A stretch of 64,000 nucleotides of DNA from positions 124,001 through 188,000 of the forward strand of contig CAZQRP010000003.1 of the NCBI GenBank assembly GCA_964596125.1, written 5' to 3'. Source of the stretch: CAZQRP01 sp964596125. GTDB lineage: Bacteria > Chloroflexota > Dehalococcoidia > GIF9 > UBA5629. Below, in pieces: positions 51,912 through 61,632 of the stretch (its first letter is position 1; every line of letters begins with the position of its first letter). A model generated the notes under the pieces. That model was not told where the DNA came from, did no database searches, and saw only the letters and a list, made by a program, of their open reading frames with translations. Position numbers and translations under genes: made by a program.

Positions 51912-53355
51912 CTTGAAAACGACGGTGAGAGTCCGCTTTGCTCCCAGTCCCACCGGTTACCCGCACCTTGGCAACATACGGACCGCCCTGTTTAACTGGC
52001 TTTTTGCCCGTCACAACAACGGCACTTTTATTCTCCGCGTTGAAGATACGGATGTTACCCGCCAGGTAGAAGGAGCCATAGACATAATCCTGGACAGTTT
52101 GCGCTGGCTGGGGCTCGATTGGGATGAAGGTCCCTATTTCCAGTCAGAGAGACTGAGCAGCTACCACGAGATAGCTGACCGGCTGGTCAGGGAAGAGCTG
52201 GCTTACTCCTGTTACTGCTCGCCGCAGCGGCTGGACTCGGTGCGTGAGGAACAGAGGAAACGTAAGCAGCCACCGGGCTATGACCGCCACTGCCGCCACC
52301 TGACCCGGGAAAAAAGAGCCGAAATGGAGGCAAGCGGCATCACCCCGGTGGTACGTTTCAAGTCACCTCCGGAAGGACAGACCTCGTTCAATGACGTAAT
52401 ACGCGGTGAAATAGTGTTTGATAACAGTACACTGGACGATTTTGTCCTGCTTAAATCAGATGGCTATCCCACCTACCACCTGGCAAACATAGTCGATGAC
52501 CACCTGATGAACATTTCTCATGTCCTCAGAGCAGATGAATGGCTTTCCAGCACGACACGCCATATTTTGCTGTACCAGTCCTTGAACTGGCAGCCGCCGC
52601 AATTTGCCCATCTGCCCATGATCCTTGGTCCCGACCGGGCAAAGCTGAGCAAACGGCACGGCGCTACGGCTATAAACGAGTATAAAGACCAGGGTTACCT
52701 GCCAGAAGCAATGGTCAACTTTCTGGTGCTGCTCGGCTGGTCACTGGACGATAAAACAGAGCTTTTCCAGCAGCAGGAGATAATCAATCATTTCTCTTTA
52801 GACCGGGTAAGCAAGACTGCGGCAGTGTTTAATAAAGATAAACTCGATTGGATGAACGGAGTCTATATCCGCGGCTTAAGTCCCGAAGACTTTGCCAACA
52901 GGTCAACTCCATTTTTAGAGCAACATTTGCCACCAGAAGTCAGCAGACCTCTGGACAGCAACTACATACGTCTTATTATGCCTCTTCTCCAGGACAGGGC
53001 TAAAACACTGGCAGAAGTACCACAGCTAAGCGAATTCTTCTTCACCGAAGAAATAGACTACGATCCCGGTCTGCTTTTACATAAAATCGAGCATACCGTG
53101 GCGGTGAATGCTCTTCAAGCCGCCATGAACAGGCTGGAAACTGTAACAGACTGGGCCACAGGTTCTCTGGAAGGAGTGCTTCGTCCCCTCGCCGCTGAGC
53201 TTGACCTCAAGACCGGTGTATTTTTCGGGCTGCTGCGTGTGGCGACTACGGGAAGGACGGCTGCTCCGCCACTGTTTCAGACTATGGAAGTGCTGGGCAG
53301 GGAACGGTGCTTCAAACGGTTAACGACGGCCCTGGATAAACTTTCTACCCGCTGA
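51889..53355 (+). CDS. gltX: Glutamyl-tRNA synthetase
   Basis: Class I synthetase. The HIGH-type site is APSPTGYPHLGNIRTALFNW near residues 17-36 and KMSKS appears as KLSKRHG. The zinc-like CYCSPQRL region and the C-terminal anticodon domain are present; 488 residues. Whether it also charges tRNA-Gln cannot be told, and no gatCAB is in the window. An internal TTG a few codons in, behind AGCAGAG, is an alternative start. Confidence 0.97.
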   Translation: MLEAELADLKTTVRVRFAPSPTGYPHLGNIRTALFNWLFARHNNGTFILRVEDTDVTRQVEGAIDIILDSLRWLGLDWDEGPYFQSERLSSYHEIADRLVREELAYSCYCSPQRLDSVREEQRKRKQPPGYDRHCRHLTREKRAEMEASGITPVVRFKSPPEGQTSFNDVIRGEIVFDNSTLDDFVLLKSDGYPTYHLANIVDDHLMNISHVLRADEWLSSTTRHILLYQSLNWQPPQFAHLPMILGPDRAKLSKRHGATAINEYKDQGYLPEAMVNFLVLLGWSLDDKTELFQQQEIINHFSLDRVSKTAAVFNKDKLDWMNGVYIRGLSPEDFANRSTPFLEQHLPPEVSRPLDSNYIRLIMPLLQDRAKTLAEVPQLSEFFFTEEIDYDPGLLLHKIEHTVAVNALQAAMNRLETVTDWATGSLEGVLRPLAAELDLKTGVFFGLLRVATTGRTAAPPLFQTMEVLGRERCFKRLTTALDKLSTR

Positions 53356-53448
53356 AAAGCCGGGAGTCGAGGCGCTTATCTGAAAACTCTCCTCCGGACT
53401 CTTATTGCCATCACGGCCGCACAGCGTCCTGGTACGCCGGCATACTTT

Positions 53449-54258
53449 TTACTGTCTTTGACAATTGGGGCAGAAGTAGCTGCCGCGGTTTCTGACGACA
53501 ATTCTTTGAACGGTGGTGCCGCAGTCGGGGCAGGGCACACCGGGGCGGTGGGCAACCCGGAAATCGAAGTGTGCCGTGCCCGGCTCACCACCCGGACGCT
53601 TATAGGTATCGACACTGGCGCCCTTATTGTCTACTGCCGACCTCAAGACATTCACAATCGCAGTATGGAGGTCCTTGATTTCATCAGAAGATAGACTACC
53701 CGCTTTTTTCAACGGATGGACTTTTGCCGCAAACAGGGCTTCATCGGCGTACATATTACCGATACCGGCGATAACGGCCTGATCCAGTAGAAACGCCTTG
53801 ACCGGCGTCTGCCGCCCCTGTAACCGCCTGGCCAGTTCGCCCACCGTGAATTCGGCACTCAGCGGCTCGATGCCAAGCCTGTCCATGACTGCTCTATCAT
53901 CTTCAGCCAGCCACAGCCTTCCCAGCCGTCTCCGGTCACTGAAGACGACCCGGCTGTCATTATCAAACTGAAAAAGAGCCCTGGTATAACGGTCGACCTG
54001 AGCGGGATTCAGCAGCAGCGCTCCGGTCATCCTGAGGTGGATAATCAGCACTCCGCCACCGGAGATATGGAAAATCAGATACTTGCCTCGGCGCTCAAGG
54101 TTATCGACTCTCTGCCCCATCAGTTTGAGACAGAATTCCTCAACCGGCGGCTGCAGGACCGCTCTGACATCATAAATGGTAATTTCGCTAAACTGCCGCC
54201 CGGTTACATGGGGTAAAAGCTCGTTTTTTATTGTTTCTACTTCAGGAAGCTCAGGCAA
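53449..54258 (-). CDS. mutM: Formamidopyrimidine-DNA glycosylase
   Basis: Excises 8-oxoguanine and formamidopyrimidines. The start is TTG at 54258, behind GGGAGGTGAGACGGGAG, which gives the essential N-terminal (M)PELPEVE with catalytic Pro and Glu. The lysine in RRGKYLIFHI and the C-terminal zinc finger CPDCGTTVQRI ... CPNCQRQ are present; 269 residues, typical. The frame stays open about 150 bp upstream, but that part has no family match. Converges with gltX. Confidence 0.95.
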   Translation of the reverse strand: MPELPEVETIKNELLPHVTGRQFSEITIYDVRAVLQPPVEEFCLKLMGQRVDNLERRGKYLIFHISGGGVLIIHLRMTGALLLNPAQVDRYTRALFQFDNDSRVVFSDRRRLGRLWLAEDDRAVMDRLGIEPLSAEFTVGELARRLQGRQTPVKAFLLDQAVIAGIGNMYADEALFAAKVHPLKKAGSLSSDEIKDLHTAIVNVLRSAVDNKGASVDTYKRPGGEPGTAHFDFRVAHRPGVPCPDCGTTVQRIVVRNRGSYFCPNCQRQ

Positions 54259-54606
54259 CTCCCGTCTCACCTCCCTGATTTCTTTGGATTCACCATCGGC
54301 CGACTGGTACCAGTCACGCACCCCTATTGTAACGTAAAACCGTTCGACTATGAAACAGGTGCCGGGTACAATATTTATCAACCACTGCAGTTTACAGGGA
54401 GAGCAGGTCATCTGAATCTTATGCCATTGATTTATTATGGAGCTTTAAAAATATTCCGGTTCAATTTTTAAATCTATCCTTAATAATGAATATACCCGTG
54501 CATCTACTATCTAATCAGATACATCTATTTCAAATTTCCTGCCAAATCCCTCCATCCAGGACTGTTATTTCCTACCATTTATGGCATACTGAAAGGAGAG
54601 GTACGC
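54259..54606. other. Divergent intergenic region between mutM and the cysteine-rich lipoprotein
   Basis: The mutM frame remains open on the minus strand to about 54411, but I find no domain or ribosome-binding site there. On the plus strand, GAAAGGAGAGG precedes the ATG at 54607 and CATACT may be part of a -10. Nothing else is recognised. Confidence 0.45.
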
Positions 54607-55579
54607 ATGAGAAAAGGTCTATTTGTTATTCTCGTCCTGCTACTGACATCGATAATCGCTGTTTTTCCTTCCTGTGAGGGAAAGCTGGAGCTGGAATGCC
54701 CGGATGGTTGCGAATGCCTCACCAGGGCTGAGGCAGAGGAGCTCGGCTATACCCTGTGCCAGGGAAGGGAAACCGGCTGTGGAATCCTGGCAGATGGTAC
54801 TCCCAAGTTTTGCTATAAGAAAACAACCGCAGTATGTCCGCCGGACTGTGTCTGTTTAACACAACTTGAAGCAAAGAAACTCGGCTTGANNNNNNNNNNN
54901 NNNNNNNNNNNNNNNNNNNNNNNNNNNNNNNNNNNNNNNNNNNNNNNNNNNNNNNNNNNNNNNNNNNNNNNNNNNNNNNNNNNNNNNNNGAAATACCCGG
55001 TACTGCTTCGAAAAACCGGTGGGATGCCCGCCGGACTGTGTCTGCCTGACACAACTGGAAGCAAAGAAACTCAGTTTAAAGCCCTGCGGCGGCACGCTTA
55101 CTGCGTGCGGGACTAATGCTGCCGGTGAAGTCATGTACTGCTTCGAGAAGCCGGTGGGATGCCCGCCGGGATGTGTCTGCTTAACACAACTAGAAGCAAA
55201 GAAACTCGGCCTGGTCCCATGTGGTGGCAAGCTGATAGAATGCGGACGTAATGCCGCCGGTACCATCATGTACTGCTTTGAGAAACCGGTAACGGAGACT
55301 ACTTGCCCCGTCGGGTGCGCGTGTTTAACCGAGCTCAAGGCGAAGGAGCTTGGATACGTGCTGTGCAACGGGCAGAGGACGTTGTGCGGTCATGATGCCG
55401 CTGGAAATCCGAAATACTGCTTCGAACAGCGCTCAGCCGAACCGTCCGGCTGTCCTGCAGGCTGCGTGTGTGTAACCGAGGCTGAAGCAAAGAAGTATGG
55501 TTACAAGCTATGCGGAGGCAAAAAGACTCTCTGCGACTATACTTCTACTCAGATACCGAAGTACTGTTACCAGAGGTAG
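54607..55579 (+). CDS. Cysteine-rich repeat lipoprotein, interrupted by the assembly gap
   Basis: Signal peptide (LFVILVLLLTSIIAVF) with lipobox FPSC at residue 23. The mature part is built of repeats of about 46-49 residues, each with six cysteines: CPxxCxCLT-x-x-EAxxLG-x(3)-CxGxxTxCGxxAAGxxxYCF. One full copy lies before the gap, one is cut by it, and four more follow (from 55022, 55157, 55304 and 55451 roughly), ending YCYQR. Reading continuity needs a gap of a multiple of 3, not 100. Adjacent repeats are nearly identical in DNA, which explains the assembly break. AAAGGAGAGG precedes the ATG. I do not recognise the family; a disulfide-stabilised surface protein is likely. Confidence 0.75.
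54890..54989. other. Scaffold gap, 100 Ns
   Basis: Exactly 100 unknown bases, a conventional placeholder. It falls inside the repeat lipoprotein. If only the interrupted module is missing, about 45 bases would suffice; each extra repeat would add about 135-147. Confidence 0.99.
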
Positions 55580-55682
55580 CTGAATACGGGTATTGTGAAC
55601 AGTTCTACTGAGGAATAGAGCTAAAATGCCTCCTGGAGCGCTCTATGCCCGGAGGACTTGAGACAGAGCCGCGGCCGCCGGT

Positions 55683-58409
55683 CTAGCCCATTTCACCCCA
55701 GTTTTTACCCAGCTTGATGTCAATTTTTAAGGGCACGCTGAGCGTCATCGCCTGCGGCATTAATTCAGAGACTAATCCCTTCATGCTATCGATCTCCCCG
55801 GGGGGCACCTCAAAGACAAGCTCATCATGGACCTGGAGAATCATCTTACTCCTCAAGCCCCGTTTCCCCATCTCACGGTAAATGTCGATCATGGCGACTT
55901 TTATGATATCGGCAGAAGTACCCTGCACCGGCATATTTATCGCCATTCTTTCAGCGGCTTCCCTGATCTGTCTATTCGGCGACTTTATCTCGGGTATATA
56001 GCGCCGTCTGCCCATCACCGTCTGCACATACCCCAGTTCCCTGGCCTGCTCCTTTGTTGTTTCAATATAGTCCTTTATTTTCGGGTACCTGGCAAAATAA
56101 GAATTAATAAAATGAGATGCCTCCTCCCGGCTGAACTCGGTTGCCTGTTCGAGGCCATAATCGCTCATGCCGTAGATAACACCGAAATTCACCGTCTTGG
56201 CCACACGACGCATGTCTGCGGTAACCTCGCCGGGGGGAACATTGAACACCCGGGCAGCCGTAGAAGTGTGAATGTCTTCATCCCTGATGAAGGTGGCAAT
56301 GAGCTCTGTATCCTGGCAGATGTGGGCTAACGCCCTCAAGTCTATTTGAGAGTAATCTGCTGATAGAAGGTACCACCCCGGCTCAGCGATAATAGCCTGC
56401 CTTATCCTGGCACCCATTTCACCCCTGATAGGAATGTTTTGCAGGTTCGGCTCGCTGGATGAGAGCCGGCCGGTCGTCGTGCCCGTCTGATTGAAACTGG
56501 TATGTACTCTCCCCGTTTTAGGATTAATCAGGGAGAGAAAAGAATCGGTATATGTCGATTTTAATTTTGCCAGTTGACGGTATTGCAAAACGAGCTCGAT
56601 AATAGGGTGAGTCCCTGCCAGTTCCTCCAGCGTCGATGCATCGGTTGAATAGCCGCCTTTTGTCCTGCGTGACCTGGGGAGCCCCAGCTCTTCAAAAAGG
56701 ACGCTCGACAGTTGCTGTGACGAGTTTATATTGAATCTATGGCCGAGGCTGTTATATATTTCTTTTTCCAGCCCCAGCATGTCCTTTTCCAGACTATACG
56801 ACATGTCCCGCAGCAACCCAGTATCCAGAGCAACTCCGCTTCTCTCCATAGCTAACAGCACCGGGACCAGAGGCATTTCCACCTCGCTGAAAAGCTGCCA
56901 CAGTCCTTCCTGGTTCAGCCTGGAGTTGAATATGCCTTTTAACCTCAGCGTCATATCGGCATCGGCACAGGCATACTCCGCTGCATCCGCTATATCAACA
57001 AGGGCCATGGAAATTTGCCGGGCACCTTTACCGATTAAATCGGTAATAGGCATCATCTCTATACCCAGCTTATTGAAAGCCAGTGCTTTGAGCCCCAGTG
57101 ATTTCTCGCCTAGCAGGTGGGCAGCAATCATCGTATCGAAACCCAGGTTCTCAAGCGTTATGCCGTGCTGGGCGAGCACCAGCATGTCATATTTACCGTT
57201 CTGGGCTATTTTGGATACCTTCTTATTTTCGAGAAGCGGCTTTATGACGGCGATAACCTCGGATAAGGGTAGCTGGGTCAGGCTGCTTAAAACCTGATGT
57301 CCTACCGGAATGTAACAGGCCTCACCCGGCGTTACTGCCAGTGAAATGCCGACAAGGTCTGCCGTCATAGCTTCTTTACTGGAAGTTTCCAGGTCGATGG
57401 CAAACTCTCCGGCTGCCGCCAATTGACTGACAAGGTTATCGAGGCCTTCCGCTGTGTTGATTATACGGTAATCGCCTTTATGCGCTTCCCGGCTGTAAGC
57501 CACGGTTGGACTCCCCCGAAGCTCCTCCGGCAGGCTGGACAGCAAGCCGACAAACTCCAGCTCACGGAACAGGTCGACGACACGATTACGGTCATACGTG
57601 CTGACCGCACAGGTATCCAGGTCCAAAGTTACCGGTACATCGGTAACAATTGCCACCAGTTCCCTATTTTGAAACGCCTTTTCTTTATGCTCACGAAGAA
57701 GGCCCTGCAGTCTGGGAGGAGTTACCTCTTCGATACGGGCATAGATTGCCTCGATAGTTCCGAATTGCTGCAGCAGCTTCGCTGCCGTCTTCTCTCCAAT
57801 GCCCGGGATGCCGGGAATATTATCCGAAGGGTCGCCGGTCAACGCTTTGAGGTCGACAAGTTGTTCAGGATATATACCATATTTTTGCTGGACTGCGGCC
57901 TCGTCCCAAATCGCAGTGTCACTAAAGGTCCTCCCCGGTTTCAGCACTTTCACCGCAGGTGATACCAGTTGCAGCATATCATTATCGCCGGTCACAATCA
58001 TAGTATTTATACCCTGCCGGCTGGCCTGCTTGCTCAGAGCGCCCAGGATATCATCAGCCTCGTAGCCGTCGATCTCAAATGTGGGAAGATGAAACGCATC
58101 GGCCAGTTGATGGACCCGTATTATCTGGCTGACTAGCTCCCCTGGAGTTTCGGGCCGTTGGGCCTTGTACTGCTCAAATTGTTCATGCCTGAACGTAGGT
58201 GCTGGTCTATCGAAGGCAACTGCCCAGTGTGTCGGCTCTGTCTCCCTTAACACTTTCAGTAATGTGCTGGCAAAGCCTCGAACGGCATTAACCATTTCTC
58301 CTGTTTTCAGCAGTGTCAGTGGAGGCAGTGCATGAAACGCTCTATGTACCAGAGCATTTCCATCAAATAGCAACAGCAGAGGCCTGTTTTTCATCATACC
58401 TCTCATCAT
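55683..58409 (-). CDS. polA: DNA polymerase I
   Basis: Repair and lagging-strand polymerase. The N-terminal 5'-3' exonuclease (LLLFDGNALVHRAFHALPP, EADDILGAL, GDPSDNIPGIPGIGEKTA) is followed by a 3'-5' proofreading domain whose acidic residues are present (FAIDLETSSK, NGKYDM, EYACADADMTL). The polymerase domain follows with LSADYSQIDLRALAH (motif A), RRVAKTVNFGVIYGMS (motif B) and QVHDELVFEVP (motif C). 908 residues, complete. Four Met codons cluster at the start, so the exact start is uncertain by a few residues. Confidence 0.98.
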   Translation of the reverse strand: MMRGMMKNRPLLLLFDGNALVHRAFHALPPLTLLKTGEMVNAVRGFASTLLKVLRETEPTHWAVAFDRPAPTFRHEQFEQYKAQRPETPGELVSQIIRVHQLADAFHLPTFEIDGYEADDILGALSKQASRQGINTMIVTGDNDMLQLVSPAVKVLKPGRTFSDTAIWDEAAVQQKYGIYPEQLVDLKALTGDPSDNIPGIPGIGEKTAAKLLQQFGTIEAIYARIEEVTPPRLQGLLREHKEKAFQNRELVAIVTDVPVTLDLDTCAVSTYDRNRVVDLFRELEFVGLLSSLPEELRGSPTVAYSREAHKGDYRIINTAEGLDNLVSQLAAAGEFAIDLETSSKEAMTADLVGISLAVTPGEACYIPVGHQVLSSLTQLPLSEVIAVIKPLLENKKVSKIAQNGKYDMLVLAQHGITLENLGFDTMIAAHLLGEKSLGLKALAFNKLGIEMMPITDLIGKGARQISMALVDIADAAEYACADADMTLRLKGIFNSRLNQEGLWQLFSEVEMPLVPVLLAMERSGVALDTGLLRDMSYSLEKDMLGLEKEIYNSLGHRFNINSSQQLSSVLFEELGLPRSRRTKGGYSTDASTLEELAGTHPIIELVLQYRQLAKLKSTYTDSFLSLINPKTGRVHTSFNQTGTTTGRLSSSEPNLQNIPIRGEMGARIRQAIIAEPGWYLLSADYSQIDLRALAHICQDTELIATFIRDEDIHTSTAARVFNVPPGEVTADMRRVAKTVNFGVIYGMSDYGLEQATEFSREEASHFINSYFARYPKIKDYIETTKEQARELGYVQTVMGRRRYIPEIKSPNRQIREAAERMAINMPVQGTSADIIKVAMIDIYREMGKRGLRSKMILQVHDELVFEVPPGEIDSMKGLVSELMPQAMTLSVPLKIDIKLGKNWGEMG

Positions 58410-58607
58410 TGTGAGAGAGTGCTGAAAAAAGTAAGTTCAATCCCCCAGTCCTGGGGCAATTTTAAAGCTGAGGGCACTCCTGGACGATCAAACGCCGATT
58501 ATATCGGGGACACCTCTTTTTCAGCAGTCTCTTTAATTATTTCAGGGTTATTATATACCATCTTGACAACCATGCTATACTGAAAAGCACTTCGCTGAGG
58601 AGGCAAT

Positions 58608-59537
58608 GTGAAATCAAGAGATTTACTGTCTGTAGCCGATTTAAGCACTGAAGAAACTGAAGGGCTTATCGATAAAGCCTTGAAAATGAAGCAGGAGCTA
58701 ACTCCCAAGCTGCTATCCGGGAAAGTTATGGCTCTCCTCTTCGAAAAACCTTCGTTAAGAACACGAGTCAGTTTTGAAGTAGCAATACATCAGTTAGGGG
58801 GCCATTGTCTTTACCTGTCTCCTGATGAAGTAGGTATTGGCAAGCGAGAACCGATTGCCGACGTGGCTCAGGTGCTCTGCCGTTATGTCGATGGCATAAT
58901 TGCCCGTACCTTCTCTCACCAGACTCTACAGACCCTGGCTCTGCACTCAAGCGTCCCGGTAATCAATGCCCTCTCCGACGTAGAGCATCCCTGCCAGGCG
59001 CTGGCAGATATCCTCACCATTTACGAAAAAAGAGGGGGACTCCGCGGTCTAAGCCTGGCATTTATAGGTGATGGTAATAACGTTGCTCACAGCCTGCTTT
59101 TAGCCGCTTCACTAACCGGCATTAACTTTCGAATTGCTTCCCCTGCCGGTTACGAGATGAAAAAGGAAATAGTACAGACCGCTCAACGGATTGCCGTTCA
59201 TACGGGCAGCCAGATTGTTCTAACCGAGGACTATCGCCAGGTAGCGAAAGACGCCGACATAGTCTATACCGATGTCTGGACGAGCATGGGGCAGGAAACC
59301 GAGGCTGAGCAGCGTCGCACTGCATTCTCCGATTACCGGGTAGATGCACATTTACTTTCACTGGCAAAAAAGGATGTACTGTTTATGCACCCTCTGCCAG
59401 CTCATCATGGAGAGGAGATTGCTAGTGGGCTTCTGGACCATCCCAGCTCAGTAGTCTTTGATCAGGCTGAAAACAGGCTTCATTTACAAAAGACATTGAT
59501 GGCTGAAATGTTTCGGTATACTGGACGAGACAAATAG
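58608..59537 (+). CDS. argF: Ornithine carbamoyltransferase
   Basis: Condenses ornithine and carbamoyl phosphate to citrulline in arginine synthesis. The carbamoyl-phosphate site is FEKPSLRTRVSFE near residues 46-58, followed by HPCQALADILT, and the ornithine-binding/active-site block is FMHPLPAHHGEEI. GTG start at 58608 with GAGGAGG upstream; the overlapping ATG two bases earlier is out of frame. 309 residues. No other arg gene is nearby. Confidence 0.96.
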   Translation: MKSRDLLSVADLSTEETEGLIDKALKMKQELTPKLLSGKVMALLFEKPSLRTRVSFEVAIHQLGGHCLYLSPDEVGIGKREPIADVAQVLCRYVDGIIARTFSHQTLQTLALHSSVPVINALSDVEHPCQALADILTIYEKRGGLRGLSLAFIGDGNNVAHSLLLAASLTGINFRIASPAGYEMKKEIVQTAQRIAVHTGSQIVLTEDYRQVAKDADIVYTDVWTSMGQETEAEQRRTAFSDYRVDAHLLSLAKKDVLFMHPLPAHHGEEIASGLLDHPSSVVFDQAENRLHLQKTLMAEMFRYTGRDK

Positions 59538-59605
59538 CACGTGGTATTCTTTACATTGGCAAGTTGTTCATAAAGCTATTAGTACCGCACAGTAGTAGTA
59601 AATCG

Positions 59606-60946
59606 ATGAAGCCTGTTATCGCTATAGTGGGGAGGGCCAATGTTGGTAAGTCAGCACTGTTTAATCGGCTGGCTGGCAAACCGCTAGCCATCGTCGAAGA
59701 TCTGCCGGGAACGACACGAGACCGTGTCTTTGCAGACATCCACCTCCGGGGACGGGATGTGACCATAATTGATACCGGCGGGCTCGACCCGTTACCCAGC
59801 TCATCATTGAATCAAAAGATAAAATATCAGGTCGAGGCGGCTATCGCCGAAGCTGATGTTCTCCTGTTTTTAACTGATATCAGAGATGGAGTAATCAGCA
59901 CCGACTGGGAGATAGCGGACCAGCTACGTAGCTGCGATAAACCGATAGTTCTGGCAGCTAATAAAGCAGACAATGCCAAATTGGAAAACCAGATAAGTGA
60001 TTTTTACCAGCTAGGCTTAAACGTTCCGCTGGCGGTCAGCGCTCACCATGATCGCGGTATACATAACCTGGTGGACACCCTAATTCCGCTTCTCCCCGAG
60101 GAATCACCGGGCATTATCGATTCCACAAGGCCCAAGCTCGCTATTCTGGGCCGCCCCAATGCGGGCAAGTCAATGCTGCTTAACGCTATTGTGGGCGAGG
60201 AAAGGGTTATCGTTGACCCGGTCCCGGGCACAACCCGGGATGCCCTGGATACGGTTTTTAAGTATGACGGTCAGGAATTACTGTTGATAGATACTGCCGG
60301 CATCAGGCGACGTAAACGTGCCGGCGTAGGCATAGAATACTACAGCTTGATCCGGTCTTTGCGTTCCATTAATCGCTGCGATATTGCCCTGCTGGTTACA
60401 GATGCCACCGAACCTGTTACTGCCCAGGATGTCCATATCGCCGGCTATATAAAGGAAGCCTATAAAGGAATGGTGCTGATAATTAATAAGTGGGACCTGG
60501 TTTCCGGTTATTTTGAGAAGGAATATACCGAGCAGGTCAGGAAAAGGCTCAAATTCATAGCTCATGTGCCCATTCTATGCGTTTCCGCGAAATACGGGCA
60601 CGGAGTGGACAAGATAGTACCCAGGGCATTAGAAGTCTGGCAGGAAAGGCAGAAACAATTACCGAACTCTGTGATAGATAAGCTTATCAAGCAAGCGGTG
60701 ATGACTCAGGCGCCACCACGAAAAGGACTAAAAAGGTTAGAGGTTATCCGTGCTTATCAAAGTGGGACCAATCCACCAAGTTTTGCTTTCCTGGTGAATG
60801 ATCCCGCACTGGTCCATTTTTCCTATCAGCGCTATCTGGAGAACAAACTCCGCCAGACTTTCGGATTTTCCGGTACATCTTTACGCTTCTTTTTCAAGAA
60901 AGCTCCCCGAAGAAAATTCGTAAAAACGGGAGGCCGGGCGGCGTGA
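59606..60946 (+). CDS. der: Ribosome-assembly GTPase Der (EngA)
   Basis: Double GTPase needed for 50S maturation. Two G domains in tandem: the first with IVGRANVGKSALFN, DTGGLD and NKADN, the second with LGRPNAGKSMLLN, DTAGIR and NKWD. A C-terminal KH-like domain ends in a basic tail (FFKKAPRRKFVKTGGRAA). ATG 59606 gives MKPVIAIVGRANVG; an upstream in-frame start lacks support. No ribosome-binding site is visible. The stop overlaps plsY by 4 bp. Confidence 0.97.
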   Translation: MKPVIAIVGRANVGKSALFNRLAGKPLAIVEDLPGTTRDRVFADIHLRGRDVTIIDTGGLDPLPSSSLNQKIKYQVEAAIAEADVLLFLTDIRDGVISTDWEIADQLRSCDKPIVLAANKADNAKLENQISDFYQLGLNVPLAVSAHHDRGIHNLVDTLIPLLPEESPGIIDSTRPKLAILGRPNAGKSMLLNAIVGEERVIVDPVPGTTRDALDTVFKYDGQELLLIDTAGIRRRKRAGVGIEYYSLIRSLRSINRCDIALLVTDATEPVTAQDVHIAGYIKEAYKGMVLIINKWDLVSGYFEKEYTEQVRKRLKFIAHVPILCVSAKYGHGVDKIVPRALEVWQERQKQLPNSVIDKLIKQAVMTQAPPRKGLKRLEVIRAYQSGTNPPSFAFLVNDPALVHFSYQRYLENKLRQTFGFSGTSLRFFFKKAPRRKFVKTGGRAA

Positions 60947-61608
60947 TAATCGGAAAATTTATCGCTGCCGCAATCATCGCTTATCTAATCGGGGCAGTCC
61001 CATTTGGCCTCATTATAGGCAGGTTATTAGGTAATGTCGATATAACCAAGCGCGGCAGCGGTAATATCGGTGGCACTAATGTAATACGCACTGTCGGCAC
61101 AAAATCAGGGATTTTAGTGATTGTCCTTGACATGGCCAAGGCAGCAGCAGCAGTACTACTGGCCAGGACTATTGTAGGTGACAGCGTACTGCTGGTTGCC
61201 GGGGTTCCCCTGAACTATCACTATGCTCAAATAGCTGCCGCGTTAACGGTAATGGTAGGACATAACTGGTCAATATATATAAAATTTCGCGGCGGCAAGG
61301 GCTCTGCTGCTTACTTCGGAGGTTGGTTTGCCATCAATCCGGCAGTAGCCTTTTTCGGCGGTCTCATTTTATTTTTCACGGTAATCCGGACCCGATACAT
61401 GTCAATAGGTTCCTTGCTCGGATCTGTAGGGATATTCTTTTTGCTGATTTTCCTGACCCTGGGACATGGATTCCCCCTTATATACCTGATTTACAGCTTC
61501 GTGGCGGCTGCCATAATAATTTATCAGCACCGCAGTAATATCGGCCGTCTGCAGACTGGCACGGAGCATGCGCTTTTTGGTAAGCTAAAAAAACGGATTC
61601 GCAAATAG
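60943..61608 (+). CDS. plsY: Acyl-phosphate glycerol-3-phosphate acyltransferase PlsY
   Basis: Membrane enzyme that starts phosphatidic acid synthesis. Several membrane helices with the three PlsY motifs: SGNIGGTNVIRTVG (motif 1), HNWSIYIKFRGGKGSAAYFG (motif 2) and the C-terminal IYQHRSNIGRLQTGTE (motif 3). GTG start overlapping the der stop (GTGA); 221 residues. It works with GpsA, encoded next, which supplies its glycerol 3-phosphate acceptor. Confidence 0.96.
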   Translation: MIIGKFIAAAIIAYLIGAVPFGLIIGRLLGNVDITKRGSGNIGGTNVIRTVGTKSGILVIVLDMAKAAAAVLLARTIVGDSVLLVAGVPLNYHYAQIAAALTVMVGHNWSIYIKFRGGKGSAAYFGGWFAINPAVAFFGGLILFFTVIRTRYMSIGSLLGSVGIFFLLIFLTLGHGFPLIYLIYSFVAAAIIIYQHRSNIGRLQTGTEHALFGKLKKRIRK

Positions 61609-61632
61609 ACCATTTACAAACTGGTGACGATC

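Noticed and set aside
54259..54411. N-terminal extension of MutM
   Set aside because: MutM needs Pro and Glu right after the start; the TTG at 54258 with a strong ribosome-binding site provides this, and an extension would bury them.
58563..58581. TTGACA and TATACT before argF as a promoter
   Set aside because: Only 7 bp separate the two boxes, far too little for a sigma-70 promoter.
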